The notes beneath the pieces are model-generated. The model saw only the letters and a program-made list of their open reading frames with translations, did no database searches and was not told the origin of the DNA. A DNA stretch of 64,000 nt from assembly GCA_036365515.1 (NCBI GenBank), contig CM070873.1:177059604-177123603 (forward strand), read 5' to 3'. This DNA is from Torymus aiolomorphi (Eukaryota > Arthropoda > Insecta > Hymenoptera > Torymidae). The translations under genes were made by a program, and so were the position numbers. Every line of letters begins with the position of its first letter. Within the stretch, counting starts at the first letter, position 1. Below, piece by piece: positions 1-11,428 of this stretch.

Positions 1-518
<518 letters not shown>

Positions 519-860
519 TGTTGAATAAATAAACTCCTTCTTCTTGACCCAACGAACCAAATCTTTATTTAATTTAACCCAACGTTTCGGACATGTATTA
601 TGTCCCTTTTCAAGGCTAGAAATTTACAAGTTTTAATTTACAAGAAAATTTTTTTACACTTTTAAATGAATAACGATTTACACTGCTCACCTCTATCAAT
701 AAATTAATAGGTTTATAAAACCATCGTTAAAAAGTACGTAATAATGTCTCACAGAGACTCGTCTACCGTCAGTTCTCGGAAATTTAAAGTCCAAACCGAG
801 CGATAGCTCGTATTTATTTTGTGCCCTCAAGTAGTGGGGAGCTGTTAGTGTATTTGTAAG
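519..860 (-). mobile_element. Penelope-like element copy 1, 3' tail (split off by element A)
   Basis: The reverse complement of this stretch matches the 3' tail of the plus-strand Penelope-like copy at about 17270-17610 almost base for base, including the end next to TTGTTGAATAAATAAACTCC. It joins in sequence to the minus-strand GIY-YIG gene that resumes at 14848, so 519-860 and 14848-16412 were one element before element A entered. The last five bases, GTAAG (856-860), are the left copy of element A's target duplication. Confidence 0.85.
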
Positions 861-1436
861 TGTCGCGTCGTGCGACGTTGCCGATGTGGTTGCCGGTGTG
901 CGCTGTTTTCCTTCCTCTCTTCATCTTTCCCAACGAACCTGCTGCATTGCCGCTTGCTTCATATTCTCCCACACGATAAAGAAAAGGGGGGATACGCATA
1001 AACGCTCAAAAGATGCCGCCATCCAGAAAGAATAGTTACCAAAAAGATCCTCGAACGGAGGCACGAAGACGCGGTTTCCTTTAGTTTTCCTTTCATTCTC
1101 TCTTAAGTGTGTGCCACTCCCCTGCTGCAGTTTTATGCGTTTTTTATTACCAAAACGCACATCCACGCAAGCATCAGAGATTCGCCGCCAATTAGAGGAG
1201 TAAGCATTAGTACTCCAGCGCACAATACTGAATCAAGCTAGAGTCAGTTTTCTTGTCCTTTCCCTTCACTCCTACCCGATATGCGTAGCGTATTCTAAAA
1301 TAATTTATGTATCCGAACTCGCCGAATATTCTCAAAGGGTGCGCCGCCGAAATCATCAAAGATCATCGAGAAAAGCGGGGCAGCAACACCTAGGCAAATC
1401 AAAAAGGCGACGGCAGGAAGATTTACAACTTTTTAC

Positions 1437-1553
1437 CTTTAAAAGGGGACGAAGACTCCTGGTATGACTCACTCAGAAGCCAACTCGCGTAGACTTCACA
1501 TCAGCTCTCATCACTGTAATTTTTACTTAGTTTTGTACTGACAAGTTAATAAA
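1437..1553 (+). promoter_or_regulatory. Element A LTR core promoter and polyadenylation signal
   Basis: A TATA-like CCTTTAAAAGG lies at 1437-1447 and AATAAA at 1548-1553. The R region should therefore begin roughly 1465-1480 and end after about 1565. The same signals recur in the 3' LTR (AATAAA at 14465-14470). Placement of R is inferred from spacing only. Confidence 0.6.
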
Positions 1554-1727
1554 GTTTAAGTTGTGTTTAAATCCATATTAAGTATTCATTATTTCGAGAT
1601 TATAAGAATCCTAAACTCTCCGTATCTCCGTTCTTCACACCAAAACTTCCACAGAGCGGCAACCGTCCACTATCATTATAAGCGTCACGGCGGGAGTACA
1701 GATTCACACAAGGGCTGTTGGAAATTC

Positions 1728-1740
1728 TAAGGTAAGTCAG
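1728..1740 (+). promoter_or_regulatory. Candidate splice donor inside the 5' LTR of element A
   Basis: TAAG/GTAAGTCAG matches the metazoan 5' splice consensus closely, with the cut after 1731. It lies downstream of the predicted transcription start and upstream of gag, the usual place for the major donor of a retrovirus-like element. It could join to acceptors just before env (9329) and before the later ORFs. Confidence 0.5.
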
Positions 1741-1925
1741 TAAAATTCTACACACTGTCTCGAGGCGTACCGCGTGTCCGTGTCATTTTCCTACCTGCCG
1801 TCCCATCCTGGAGCAATGCACGTTGTGTCCGAATCGGGAAAAGTCACATTACGCGCTTTTAGCCATTAGACTAATGAAGTTTCATTTTCTCTCTTCTTGT
1901 ATTGTCACGTAACCCGGACGTAACA

Positions 1926-1945
1926 ATTGGGGGCCCCTCCTTAGA
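1926..1945 (+). promoter_or_regulatory. Element A primer-binding region
   Basis: Directly after the LTR the sequence runs ATTGGGGGCCCCTCC. The segment TGGGGGC..TCC resembles the complement of a tRNA-Pro 3' end with two or three mismatches. The primer identity is tentative. Confidence 0.4.
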
Positions 1946-1978
1946 AAGGATTAGGCAGATAGTTTTTGTTTTGCGGGC

Positions 1979-3691
1979 TTGAATGATATATCGGTAGCCA
2001 AGGAAGGTGACGATAGGCGTAATGAAGAAGCAGAGGCTATTCTGCTAAAACAGGCGTTAAAACTAAAACCTAACTTACCAGAGGGACAAACGCTAACAAA
2101 TATTTTAGATTTCTTTAAAAGCCGTAACGAAAGCGGTTTTCTAGACGCGGAAGTGCAAACAAAGGATAAAAGAATAGAATCACTTATTGAAATTTTAACA
2201 GATCATGTTAGTAAAGACGATATAATAGAATGTTGTAAAGATAAATATTTAATTGAAGCGCTCGGAGATTTAATAAATCAAAGAATCGATCCAAAATATA
2301 TTATCGAATATATCACGGGGGCTGTAACAGCAAAATCGGAATTAATAATCAACAACATAAGTTTCGATAATCCAGAAATTACGGCCGACAACACAAAATT
2401 TTATTCCATATTAAAGAATAATAAAACATCTTTACAAAAATCATCAGACGAGGAAAAAAATAAAATAAGTTCAGGAAACGGCGAAAATTTTTTTTTACCT
2501 AACGATCAGCTTAAATACAGCACACCATTTAATTCAGATACATATTTGATAAATCCAAAGTATAACTTGTCACAAAGGATGAATAATTTTTCCGGAAACA
2601 GTACCCTAGGGCAAGTTAGGCCGTTGTCAATTAAGGACGCGTTAGAATTAATTCCGAAATATAATGGAGTAAATATTCCTTTAACACAATTTATACAAGG
2701 CTGCCGGGAAGCATGTAGCATTATCCCAGAACAATTTGAGGTAGATTTAGCAAAATTAATAAAATTACGTTTATACGGCGAGGCACTAAAAAGTGCAGCA
2801 AAAAAGATATTTGAATCAATAAATGATATAGCGAATTTTTTCGACAATATTTTCGGTTCGGCTAAAACGTATCACCAACTACACGGGGAATTAGCTAGTG
2901 TAAAACAAAAACGCGATGAAAGCGTAGTAGTTTTTTCAAATAGAGTGCGTGCGATAGGATACGAAATTACTGAGTCAGAACATCGTGAGAAGAGATCTAC
3001 GCGAGATTCTCAAAAAGCATTGGAAAAAGACTTGGTAAAATTTTTTATTCGAGGTCTACATTGGGTAATTAAAGCACGCATGGGAGAAGCAAGAATTTTA
3101 GAAAAGGCCACTGCGAAAGCAATAGAAATCGAAAGGGACTTCGCGTGTTATGTGCCAGAAGAATTAAATGACACTATTAAAATAATTACAGAAAAGAAAA
3201 CTAATTCTTCAAGAGAAGATAAAATATATTTAGTGGATAGTAAAACTATAGAAACGTGTCAAATATGTAACAGAAGAGGTCATATTGCTTTAAACTGCTG
3301 GCAATACACAGGGAAACCACCAAACTTCCAAAATAGGCAACCATTACCTACCTGGGTGGACCCGCGGAGATCGGGCGCGCCGACACAATGGACACAGCAT
3401 AGACCCGCGCAGGCTCCACGAAATACGGGGAACCAATATGTACAAAGACAGAACGCCACATTTTCAAATAATGAACTAACGAAATTATTTTGTCGATATT
3501 GTAAAAAAGAGGGGCATGAAATAATAAACTGTCGAAAACTCGCATACAACAATAGTCAGAGAAATACACAAGTACAGGCGGGAAACAGTCAGAGTCCCCG
3601 TCAACAAGGCGCGAGACGGGAGACGGACTTAGTAAAGCGCTCAGACGAAAAGCAGAACAATCCGCAATCATCCAAAGACACGTTCGGTTAA
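1979..3691 (+). CDS. gag: Element A gag polyprotein
   Basis: A frame of about 570 codons encodes a Gag structural protein. Residues about 210-400 look like the retrotransposon capsid region (RPLSIKDALELIPKYNG, then a conserved AKLIKLRL helix). Two CCHC zinc knuckles follow: CQICNRRGHIALNC near residue 426 and CRYCKKEGHEIINC near residue 508, then a basic Gln/Arg-rich tail. The frame has no ATG near its start; it opens after a TAG at 1952-1954 and position 1979 is a TTG. Element B's gag starts with a clear ATG, so either the start codon here is mutated or initiation is non-AUG. Protease lies in the -1 frame and overlaps the end of gag. Confidence 0.9.
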   Translation: MNDISVAKEGDDRRNEEAEAILLKQALKLKPNLPEGQTLTNILDFFKSRNESGFLDAEVQTKDKRIESLIEILTDHVSKDDIIECCKDKYLIEALGDLINQRIDPKYIIEYITGAVTAKSELIINNISFDNPEITADNTKFYSILKNNKTSLQKSSDEEKNKISSGNGENFFLPNDQLKYSTPFNSDTYLINPKYNLSQRMNNFSGNSTLGQVRPLSIKDALELIPKYNGVNIPLTQFIQGCREACSIIPEQFEVDLAKLIKLRLYGEALKSAAKKIFESINDIANFFDNIFGSAKTYHQLHGELASVKQKRDESVVVFSNRVRAIGYEITESEHREKRSTRDSQKALEKDLVKFFIRGLHWVIKARMGEARILEKATAKAIEIERDFACYVPEELNDTIKIITEKKTNSSREDKIYLVDSKTIETCQICNRRGHIALNCWQYTGKPPNFQNRQPLPTWVDPRRSGAPTQWTQHRPAQAPRNTGNQYVQRQNATFSNNELTKLFCRYCKKEGHEIINCRKLAYNNSQRNTQVQAGNSQSPRQQGARRETDLVKRSDEKQNNPQSSKDTFG

Positions 3692-4217
3692 GCGAAAATA
3701 GCAAATCACCAATAATTTCCTTTAGTAATCCGAGTAATAACAGAGAAATGTTTTTAATATTAGATTCAGGCGCGGGACCAAATCTGTTAAAAAAGAACAA
3801 TTTAGCTGGAAAACAGCAATTAATAAAAATGAAATTTTGGAATTGAAAGGCATAACAGACAGTAACATTTTTACTTTAGGTAAAATAAAACTATATTTTT
3901 TTAAATTCGCCATTGAATTTCATATTGTGAATAACGATTTTCCAATAAACGAAGATGGATTACTAGGGAGTGATTTTTTTTCTCAGTTAGGAACAAAAAT
4001 CGACTATGGAACTAAACAACTGATCATTGGTGATTTGTCTATTCCGTTCTATGAAAAAAATGAAAAAACTTTAGTAAATTCTAGTAAACGCATTAATTAC
4101 GCACACAAAGTAGACCAGAATGATACAGCGGAGGAAGTATACTCGGAAATTATAAAACATAAAAATAGGAGTGAAAAGAAAACTGAAGATACGGCTGAAG
4201 CTATAAAAAAATTCTAA
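3688..4217 (+). pseudogene. pol: Element A pol: aspartic protease, frameshifted
   Basis: Retroviral-type aspartic protease. The active-site motif LILDSGAGP lies near 3754-3780 in the frame one base back from gag. The C-terminal half (NEDGLLGSDFF, near 3949-3981) is in another frame. The change of frame coincides with an A6 run at 3789-3794. Element B holds both halves in one frame, so the break is a defect or sequencing error and not programmed. The gag-to-protease step itself looks like the usual -1 gag-pol frameshift, because both frames are open across 3610-3690. Confidence 0.8.
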
Positions 4218-5464
4218 GTCAGAATAAAGAGGAAGTTTTTCGACTCATAAATTTTCCCGTGGAACCCCAAACTCCAACACAGGTCAAAAGTAACTTTATC
4301 GAAATAGGAACGGTCACCAGCAACCGGGAGCAAGCTAAACTTGAAACAGAAGAGATTTTAAGTTTACATAATATAAAAGAAATAAATTTTGCAAATCAAA
4401 ATGTCACATTAAAATTGGACTCTTATAAAAATTTAAAAATAATTATTGGAGTTAGCTCAAATGCTGACGAAAATCTCCACTTGAGAGATGTGAAATTTAG
4501 TTTGTTAAATTCAAACGAAAATTCGAAAACAAATTCTACTTTTAGATCAAATTCAAATGAAAATTCTAAATCAAATTCTACTTTTATATCAAATTCTAAT
4601 GAAGACGTTAATTTATTAAATTCAAAAGAAAATCACAAAGTAAATCAAAATTCTAACTCAGTTACAAACTCTTGTCAAAATCCTAATGCAAGAACAAATT
4701 CTTGTCAAAATTCTAACTCAATCATAAATTCTTATCAAAATTCTAACTTGAATAAAAATTCTTGTCAAAATCCTAACTCAAGTACAAACTCTTGTCAAAA
4801 TCTCAATACAAGTACAAATTCTTGTAAAAACGCTAACCCAATTACAAATTCTTATCAAAATTTTAACTTAAATGCAAATTCTTGTCAAAATTCTAACTCA
4901 ATTGCGAATTTTTATCAAAATCCTAACTCGAGTGCGAACTCTAATAAAAATCCTAGCTCAAATCCAAATTCTAATAAAAATTTTTCAAATTCAAAAGAAA
5001 ATTTGAAATCAAACTCTAAAGAAAATTTGTTGTCTTGGATTAAAACAAACTCGAGTGCAAACGAAAATTCGAAAAGAAATTCAGAACAAAATAAAAATTC
5101 TAACTCAAAAGGGAAAGAGGAATCAAGTTTGGATATAAATGCTAAATTAAATTCTGGAGATAATTCTAAGAAAAAGAAAGACAAAGCAAATTTTAATACA
5201 AGTAACAATCAAGGAATTAATGAGGAGTTCATTTTTGAAAGATTGATAATGTTACAAAAGTTACTCAATCAAAGCCAAGCAAATTACAGTATTTTATATG
5301 ATAATGCCGAAGATATAGAAATATTAATTGAAATATTGTTGAAGATAATAAATAAGAATGAGTTTTTTAACGAGCACTACAAAATGTTTCGCGATTTAAA
5401 AACGCATTTTGAGCTCAGATCATTCGACGACTCATCGTGCACATATCTGATTGATGATTGTTAG
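4202..5464 (+). CDS. pol: Element A pol linker with 10-residue Asn-rich tandem repeats
   Basis: About 400 codons between protease and reverse transcriptase. The region is very rich in Asn and Ser. From about 4660 to 4990 it holds roughly ten tandem copies of a 30-bp unit coding TNSCQNxNSx-like decapeptides, preceded by looser NSNEN/SKSNSTF repeats. A Lys-rich segment and a helical C-terminal part follow. It is entered by a -1 shift at an A7 run (4205-4211) and left by another in 5455-5464. Element B has a different repeat in the same place. I recognise no domain; it is probably a disordered part of the Pol precursor. Confidence 0.75.
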   Translation, partial: YKKILSQNKEEVFRLINFPVEPQTPTQVKSNFIEIGTVTSNREQAKLETEEILSLHNIKEINFANQNVTLKLDSYKNLKIIIGVSSNADENLHLRDVKFSLLNSNENSKTNSTFRSNSNENSKSNSTFISNSNEDVNLLNSKENHKVNQNSNSVTNSCQNPNARTNSCQNSNSIINSYQNSNLNKNSCQNPNSSTNSCQNLNTSTNSCKNANPITNSYQNFNLNANSCQNSNSIANFYQNPNSSANSNKNPSSNPNSNKNFSNSKENLKSNSKENLLSWIKTNSSANENSKRNSEQNKNSNSKGKEESSLDINAKLNSGDNSKKKKDKANFNTSNNQGINEEFIFERLIMLQKLLNQSQANYSILYDNAEDIEILIEILLKIINKNEFFNEHYKMFRDLKTHFELRSFDDSSCTYLIDDC

Positions 5465-6842
5465 AAGTAATAGAAAAGTGGAAAAAACTTCTTAAAGGGA
5501 AATCTACAAATTCAAAAATTGAGAAACATGTAATTTGTCGGGTAGAAAGAGTTTTGTCAAACGAACGTGTCGGTCAGATTAAATCTTTATTGCGTTTTGA
5601 ACATTTGCTGTCAGAAGAGCGTACAGAGATAACAAAATTAATAGAAAGATTTAGCGATATTTTTCACATTCCGGGTGAAAAATTAACGGCTACACCTATA
5701 TTAAAATTAACTATCCCAACCGTAGATGAAGTGCCAGTTACTTCAAAACAGTTTCGATTGCCACCAGTGCATAAAAACGAGATAGAAAGACAAGTTGCAG
5801 AGTTATTGGCAAATGGCATAATTGAGCCTTCTACATCTTCATACTCTAGTCCTTGTTTTTTAGTACCAAAGAAAGAAGATATACATGGCAATAGAAAGTA
5901 CAGAATGGTAATTGATTATCGAAAATTAAACGAAAAAACACTCGATGATCAATTTCCTCTTCCAAATATTAACGAAATACTTGACCAGTTGGGAGGATCA
6001 AAATACTTCTCTGTGTTCGATCTCGCATCAGGCTACCATCAGTTAGAAATCGATGAGCGCGACCGCCACAAAACAGCTTTTGTGACAAATGGTGGGCTCT
6101 ATCACTTTAATCGAGGTAGTTTTGGGCTAAGAACTATGCCGGCGACATTTTCAAGAGCACTATCTATAGCGCTCGCGGGTTTAGTTAATAAGGAATTATT
6201 TTGTTTTATTGACGATATAATTGTTTACTCACGCACGTTTGCTGAACACATACAAAGATTAGAAAGATTATTCATCAGATTACGAAAGGCGGTATTAAAA
6301 GTACAACCGGAAAAATGTGAATTTTTCAAAAAAGAAGTAACTTATTTAGGGCATTTAATAAGCGCAGAGGGCGTAAGGCCAGATCCAAGGAAGCTGGAAG
6401 CTGTTCGGAATTATCCAGTGCCAAAAAACGCAAAAAATATTAAACAATTTTTAGGTTTAGCAGGCTATTACAGACGCTTCATTCATCAATTTTCAAAAAT
6501 AGCTAAACCTCTCACAAACTTATTAAAAAAGAAATGGAATTTAAATGGACCGATGATACGCAGTATGCTTTTGAAATTCTACGTGATAAATTATGTAAAG
6601 AACCTATATTAGCTTTTCCAAATTTCGAACTACCTTTTAACCTAACTACAGACGCATCGGGTTATGCGATAGGAGGAATTTTATCTCAGGGTAAAATAGG
6701 CTATGATCAACCAGTTGCATATGTCTCACGTGTGTTATCAGAGGTAGAGGGAAGATGGGATACATTCAATAAAGAGGGACTAGCGTTGGTATTTTCTATA
6801 AAACATTTTAGACCTTATCTTTTGGGAGAAAATTCTATGTAA
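5458..6842 (+). pseudogene. pol: Element A pol: reverse transcriptase and RNase H
   Basis: Ty3/Gypsy-type reverse transcriptase: YRMVIDYRKLNEKT, SVFDLASGYHQLE (motif A Asp), the catalytic FCFIDDIIVYS (YxDD-type) and FLGLAGYYRRF in the connection. A frame change at an A6 run (6525-6530) leads into RNase H (LTTDASGYAIGG, near 6642-6680). A further shift between about 6815 and 6842 precedes the TDHRPLVW part of RNase H. No in-frame nonsense codon was noticed apart from stops reached after each shift. Length and motif order are normal for the family. Confidence 0.9.
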
Positions 6843-8921
6843 TTACTGACCATCGCCCTCTAGTATGGATGCAGACACATAAAGATCCAAATTCACGTGT
6901 TATGAGGTGGCGTTTAACACTGGCCGAATATGATTTTGAGGTGATATACAGACCAGGGAGAATGAATGTAGCGGATGCTCTCTCTCGAAATCCGGTGGAT
7001 CGAGTGTTAATTGTCACAAGAAGTGCTGCCCTGGCTGAAAAACTAAAAGAGCAAGAGCAAGAAAAAGAGGCGGTCACCGAACAAACGGGGAGGAGTGCGT
7101 TCATAATATGGTCACGAGGGGACGCATAGCCCGTGAGCGGAACAAAGAAAACATTGAAGCAGAAAAGAAAAAACTGCCGAAAAACGATAAAAATAAATGC
7201 GTAATAGAAAAGGAAAAGGTCAGCGGTAGAGATGCACAACATATTACCGCATCAGCGGGAACCGAAGGCGAGGAAGACAATAGCATACTGAACGAAACAC
7301 GAAGTAGGGGTGACCCACAGACCAACATGAATAAGAGTAACCTTCTCTCGGAGGAAGAGGAGAGAGACAAACTATCGAAAGAAAACGGGGAGATGGAAGA
7401 TGAAATTATGTTGGAAAATTTAAACCCGACTCATTCAACTATTTTCTGCCGTGAAAAATTATTTATGAGAAAAGATAATTATTTGTATTTTGTTACATCC
7501 GAAGGTGAACCATGCGACGACGGTGCCATGCAATTAAAATTACAGAACAAGCTCCCACGTTTTAAAAATTTAACAATAGGAATACCAGAAGTTATAAAAA
7601 CAAATACTAAAATACACATAGTCATGCCACTACGTACGCAAAACAGAGTAGGCTTGAGCATAATAAACAATAATTTAAGTTTACTTTGTACTAATTTACT
7701 ACCAATCTTAAACAAAATCGACGCGCGGTCGATAAGTATAGCAAAAACGGAAATAATAGAAAATTTAGAATGGGAACAAGTAATAAGAAAATTAAGAGAT
7801 CCATTTTCTAAGAGTACCATCAAACTGGTAGTGTGTTTAGGGATAGTCAGGTATCCTCCCCTTGAGGAAAGAGACCCCATTATGCAAGAAGCACACAGCT
7901 CGGTAATAGGCGGACATAGGGGAGTTACTAAGACATACAAAAGAATTAAACAAGCTTACAACTGGGAAAATTTAAAAGAAGATGTACAGGATTTTATTCG
8001 AAAATGTGTGCAGTGTCAATTAAAAAAATTAGTCAGGGTAAAAACACGTGTGCCAATGATTATTACTAACTCTGGGGCACATGCGATGGATCGCATTAGT
8101 ATGGATATTGCAGGGCCATTGCCTAGATCTAATAAAGGCAATGAGTATATATTAACCTTCCAAGATTTATTTACGAAATTTGCAATAGCGGAACCATTAG
8201 CACAAACTACAGCAATAGACGTTTCAAACAGTCTAATTAAGAGAGTCATATGTGTGTTCGGGGCACCGCGAGTTATTTTAACGGATCAGGGCACTAATTT
8301 TATGAGCAAATTAATGAAACGAGTGGCAAAAAGATTTAGAATCAAACAAGTCAACACTACGGCTTTTCATCCACAAACAAATGGGTCCTTGGAGAGATCA
8401 CATTCAAGTCTTATCGAGTTTTTAAAATTTTTTGTGCAAGAAAATAAGTCGGATTGGGATGACTATATAGAGTTAGCAACATTTAATTTTAACACAGGCA
8501 TAAGTGAGGCAACATGGCACTCACCTTTCGAATTAGTATTTGGTCGTTTAGCTCGAACGCCAGGTAGTGAGCCGATAGAAAGTGAGGATCTAGCGCCTAC
8601 TTATAAGGGCTATATGGAAACTCTCATAACACGAATAAACTACTTGCAAAATATAGCAAGAGAAAATTTATTGCGAGCCAAAATAAGATCAAAAAATACT
8701 ATGACAGAAAAGTAAATCATTTAACATTAAAAATTGGGGACTACGTGTGGTTGCAAAAGGGACCGAAACCACACAAATTTGATAGTCAATATACGGGGCC
8801 GTATTTAGTTTTAGACGTTTCTGTAAATGGAAATGTGAGGATACAATTAAGTAGTACTAAAAGTAAAATAGTGCACATTAATCGCCTGCGCAAATCACAT
8901 GTAGAGCAAAAACAAGCTTAA
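6842..8921 (+). pseudogene. pol: Element A pol: RNase H end and integrase
   Basis: The RNase H end (SRVMRWRLTLAEYDFEVIYR, then ADALSRNP) continues to 7129. After a -1 shift around 7081-7129 the integrase frame runs 7108-8715. It has the HHCC zinc domain (HSSVIGGHRG ... CVQCQLKK) and the DDE core with Asp in SMDIAGPLP, Asp in LTDQGTNF and Glu in NGSLERSH. At an A6 run (8691-8696) the frame moves again, into a C-terminal segment with DYVWLQKGPKPHKF and a GPY-type TGPYLVLDV, ending at the TAA 8919-8921. That C-terminal domain is similar to element B's. Integrase inserts the cDNA; 5-bp target copies are visible here. Confidence 0.88.
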
Positions 8922-9329
8922 ATCGTTGCTTTAACATACCTAATCCTACGCTTGCTTTCTAAGTTACATTATATATAAATAAGGATAATAAGCACGATTT
9001 CTTTGATAATGGCACGTTGTAGTAGGTTAATATTTACTACGCAAAATATATTATTATAACTATAAAAATATTATTATAACTATAAATATAACGCAAAATA
9101 TATTATAACTAATAAATAGCAAAAATGCGAAAAAGAGAAAACTAGTAATACTATTAATTTTATTATTTTAAACCAACTATTATTTTTTTTAAGTTAATTT
9201 TGATATATGTTACTGTTTTAACATTAGTGCAGTTTCTATGATGTTCTCTTTTTCTTTATGATAAATAGAGCATTTTTGCCATTTTCTTTTCTTGAAATCA
9301 AAAAGATTAATACTTTGTAATGTTTGCAG
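8922..9329 (+). other. Untranslated spacer before env with candidate splice acceptor
   Basis: AT-rich and without a gene. It ends in a pyrimidine-containing stretch and TTTGCAG directly before the env ATG at 9330, which reads as a 3' splice site. Confidence 0.5.
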
Positions 9330-11428
9330 ATGAAAATCATTTTTTGTGTACTAGCATTGCTGCTAACATCAAAAACAGTTAATACCATAATTGGTTACGA
9401 CTGCTCTCAGCAAGTCTCGAACCTCACCACATTTTCATTAATAAACGTCGGGGAATGTGACATAGCGGAGCCCGTGGTCAATACTACCAAGGTTTATGTT
9501 AGATTATTACAATTGAACGATTTCGGAAGCACTCATGTAAGACTATGTAAGGTAGAAATTAAGCGTTCAGTTACATATTGTGGGGCATTCTCGCATCGAA
9601 AAGACAAGAATAGGGGGGAAGTTAAGTTTCTAGACGAAATTACTAATGAAGAATGTCGGCGAATGCATGTGCATCGCAGCCATAGAGTTCGCGACGAGCT
9701 TATCTCAAATTTAAAACATAATGGGACTATCGTTTATCTAATGACTTTTGTGGGGAAAATAGATCAGGCGGGAGATTGTAGTAATCCAGGTACATACTCC
9801 GACCCGTATGGAGTATTCGATGATGCGGTAGTCATGGGTTATGTCACAATAACCTTACAAGATTATTATACTCCTGTGAATTTAAATGCTAATGAGGTTA
9901 TACTAAAATCAGGTACTCGTTGCAAATTTAATGAAGACATATGTATAGATATTGAAGCAGGGTACGCTTTCTGGGAACCATTACCGGTGTCATCATGCGA
10001 AGAACATAAGTATTCAGAATTATACGCGGGGTATGTAAATAAAATAATAGAGGAAGGAAATGAGAGACATCCAGTTTATGTAATGGAGTCAAGCGAAATA
10101 ACTTTTGCATTTACGGCAGTCGGTACTATTTCAGTTTGCTCATATGACTTAATACGCACAGAACATCCTAAATTATTTTTCTTTGAGGGTCCTGCTATAG
10201 AAGCATTTGGAAAAATTAAACATCCTACAGTACATAACTTGGATATCTTTGCATATGTTAATTCTAAATTTGTTTATGTCGAAAAACACATAAAAGGGGA
10301 ATTAAAGCGCTTATATCGAGATTTAATTATGCAAAAATGCGAATTAGAAAAAAGAGTTATAGCGAACGCATTAAGTATCGCAAGTACCGAACCAGATCTG
10401 TTCGCCTATCAAATAATGAAAAAAGTGGTTATATGGGTTTGGTAGCGGGGGAAGTAGTTCATTTAATGAAATGTGTGCAAATAGATGTTCAAAGACGAGA
10501 AACACCAAGGTGCTATCAAGAGTTGCCTGTAGTAAAAGACGAAAAAACTTATTTTTTATCTCCTAAAACACATATTTTAAAGCAATACGGTACTGAAACT
10601 ACTTGCAACCCATTGATCCCACCTATGTTTCTACTAGGCGAAGATTGGTACACGGTACTGCCTCATAGTACCACAAAAGGAATTAAACCCGCTATCCTCA
10701 AACCAGCCACAAAAAACAATTGGAATTATACTGAACCTCTCGAATTAGCAAAAAGCGATATTTACACACAGTCAGACATACAAGCGTTAAGACATCATTT
10801 AATGTTTCCAGTCGAGCGAGGTGCAATGTTAAATTCTTTAGCCATGGGTATGTCAGGCAGATCAACGGACAAAAATGGTATGTCTATAGCACGCTTGTTC
10901 GATGAGGAAGCATTAACTGCACTTGCGAACGATACATGGAAAAAAATATGGGGTCAATTTCTATCTTTCGGTTCTATAAGTGCAGGAATAATAGGAATAA
11001 TTATGATAGGTCGTGTAATAAAATGTTTAATTGATACAATTCTGCATGGATATGCATTATATAGTTTATATGGCTGGTCAATTCATATTATAGGAGCCAT
11101 TTGGAATTCGGTAACGCAATTGCTATTGCACACTGCACGGCATAAGCCCACTCGAAAGGAAGAAAAGAAGCGGGCTCAAGAAGAATATAGCTCTGTAAAA
11201 AAACCACCGAGCGCTCCACCAACAACACCACTAGCCCCGCCTCCGTCATTTTCTGATTTTTCGAAATTTCAAAGCCAGCACGCGGTGGTGCAGGTTCTGG
11301 CGAGAGGGGAGGGAGTACAAGTAAACTGTACTACTCCAACAATACCAAGAATTTATCCAACTTTAGCAACTGATCCAGATATCCCATCCTTACCACCGCG
11401 GAATAATCGTACAAATGACGATGAATAA
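9330..11428 (+). pseudogene. env: Element A env-like glycoprotein, one frameshift
   Basis: The ATG at 9330 starts a hydrophobic signal peptide (MKIIFCVLALLLTS), followed by a Cys-rich ectodomain. The frame runs to 10445 and the protein continues one base back, from about 10425 to 11428; the change coincides with an A6 run at 10419-10424. The second part has a strong hydrophobic segment (SAGIIGIIMIGRVIKCLI) and a conserved-looking YSLYGWSIHIIGAIWNSV near the membrane, then a Pro-rich tail. From family knowledge it resembles the glycoproteins of chuviruses (Jingchuvirales) that insect retroelements have captured, rather than the baculovirus-F-like Env of classical errantiviruses. That is recognition by eye, not an alignment. 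It would be displayed on membranes and mediate entry if functional. Confidence 0.65.

Larger units (their letters stand above)
861..1925 (+). repeat. Element A 5' LTR
   Basis: 1,065 bp, starting TGTCGCG and ending GGACGTAACA, matched by 13779-14842. The TGT...ACA ends and the 5-bp flanking duplication fix both boundaries. Promoter, polyadenylation and splice-donor signals within it are listed separately. Confidence 0.96.

Noticed and set aside
921..1223. 100-codon minus-strand frame in the element A LTR (also at 13877-14140)
   Set aside because: It lies wholly within non-coding LTR sequence and has no recognisable features.
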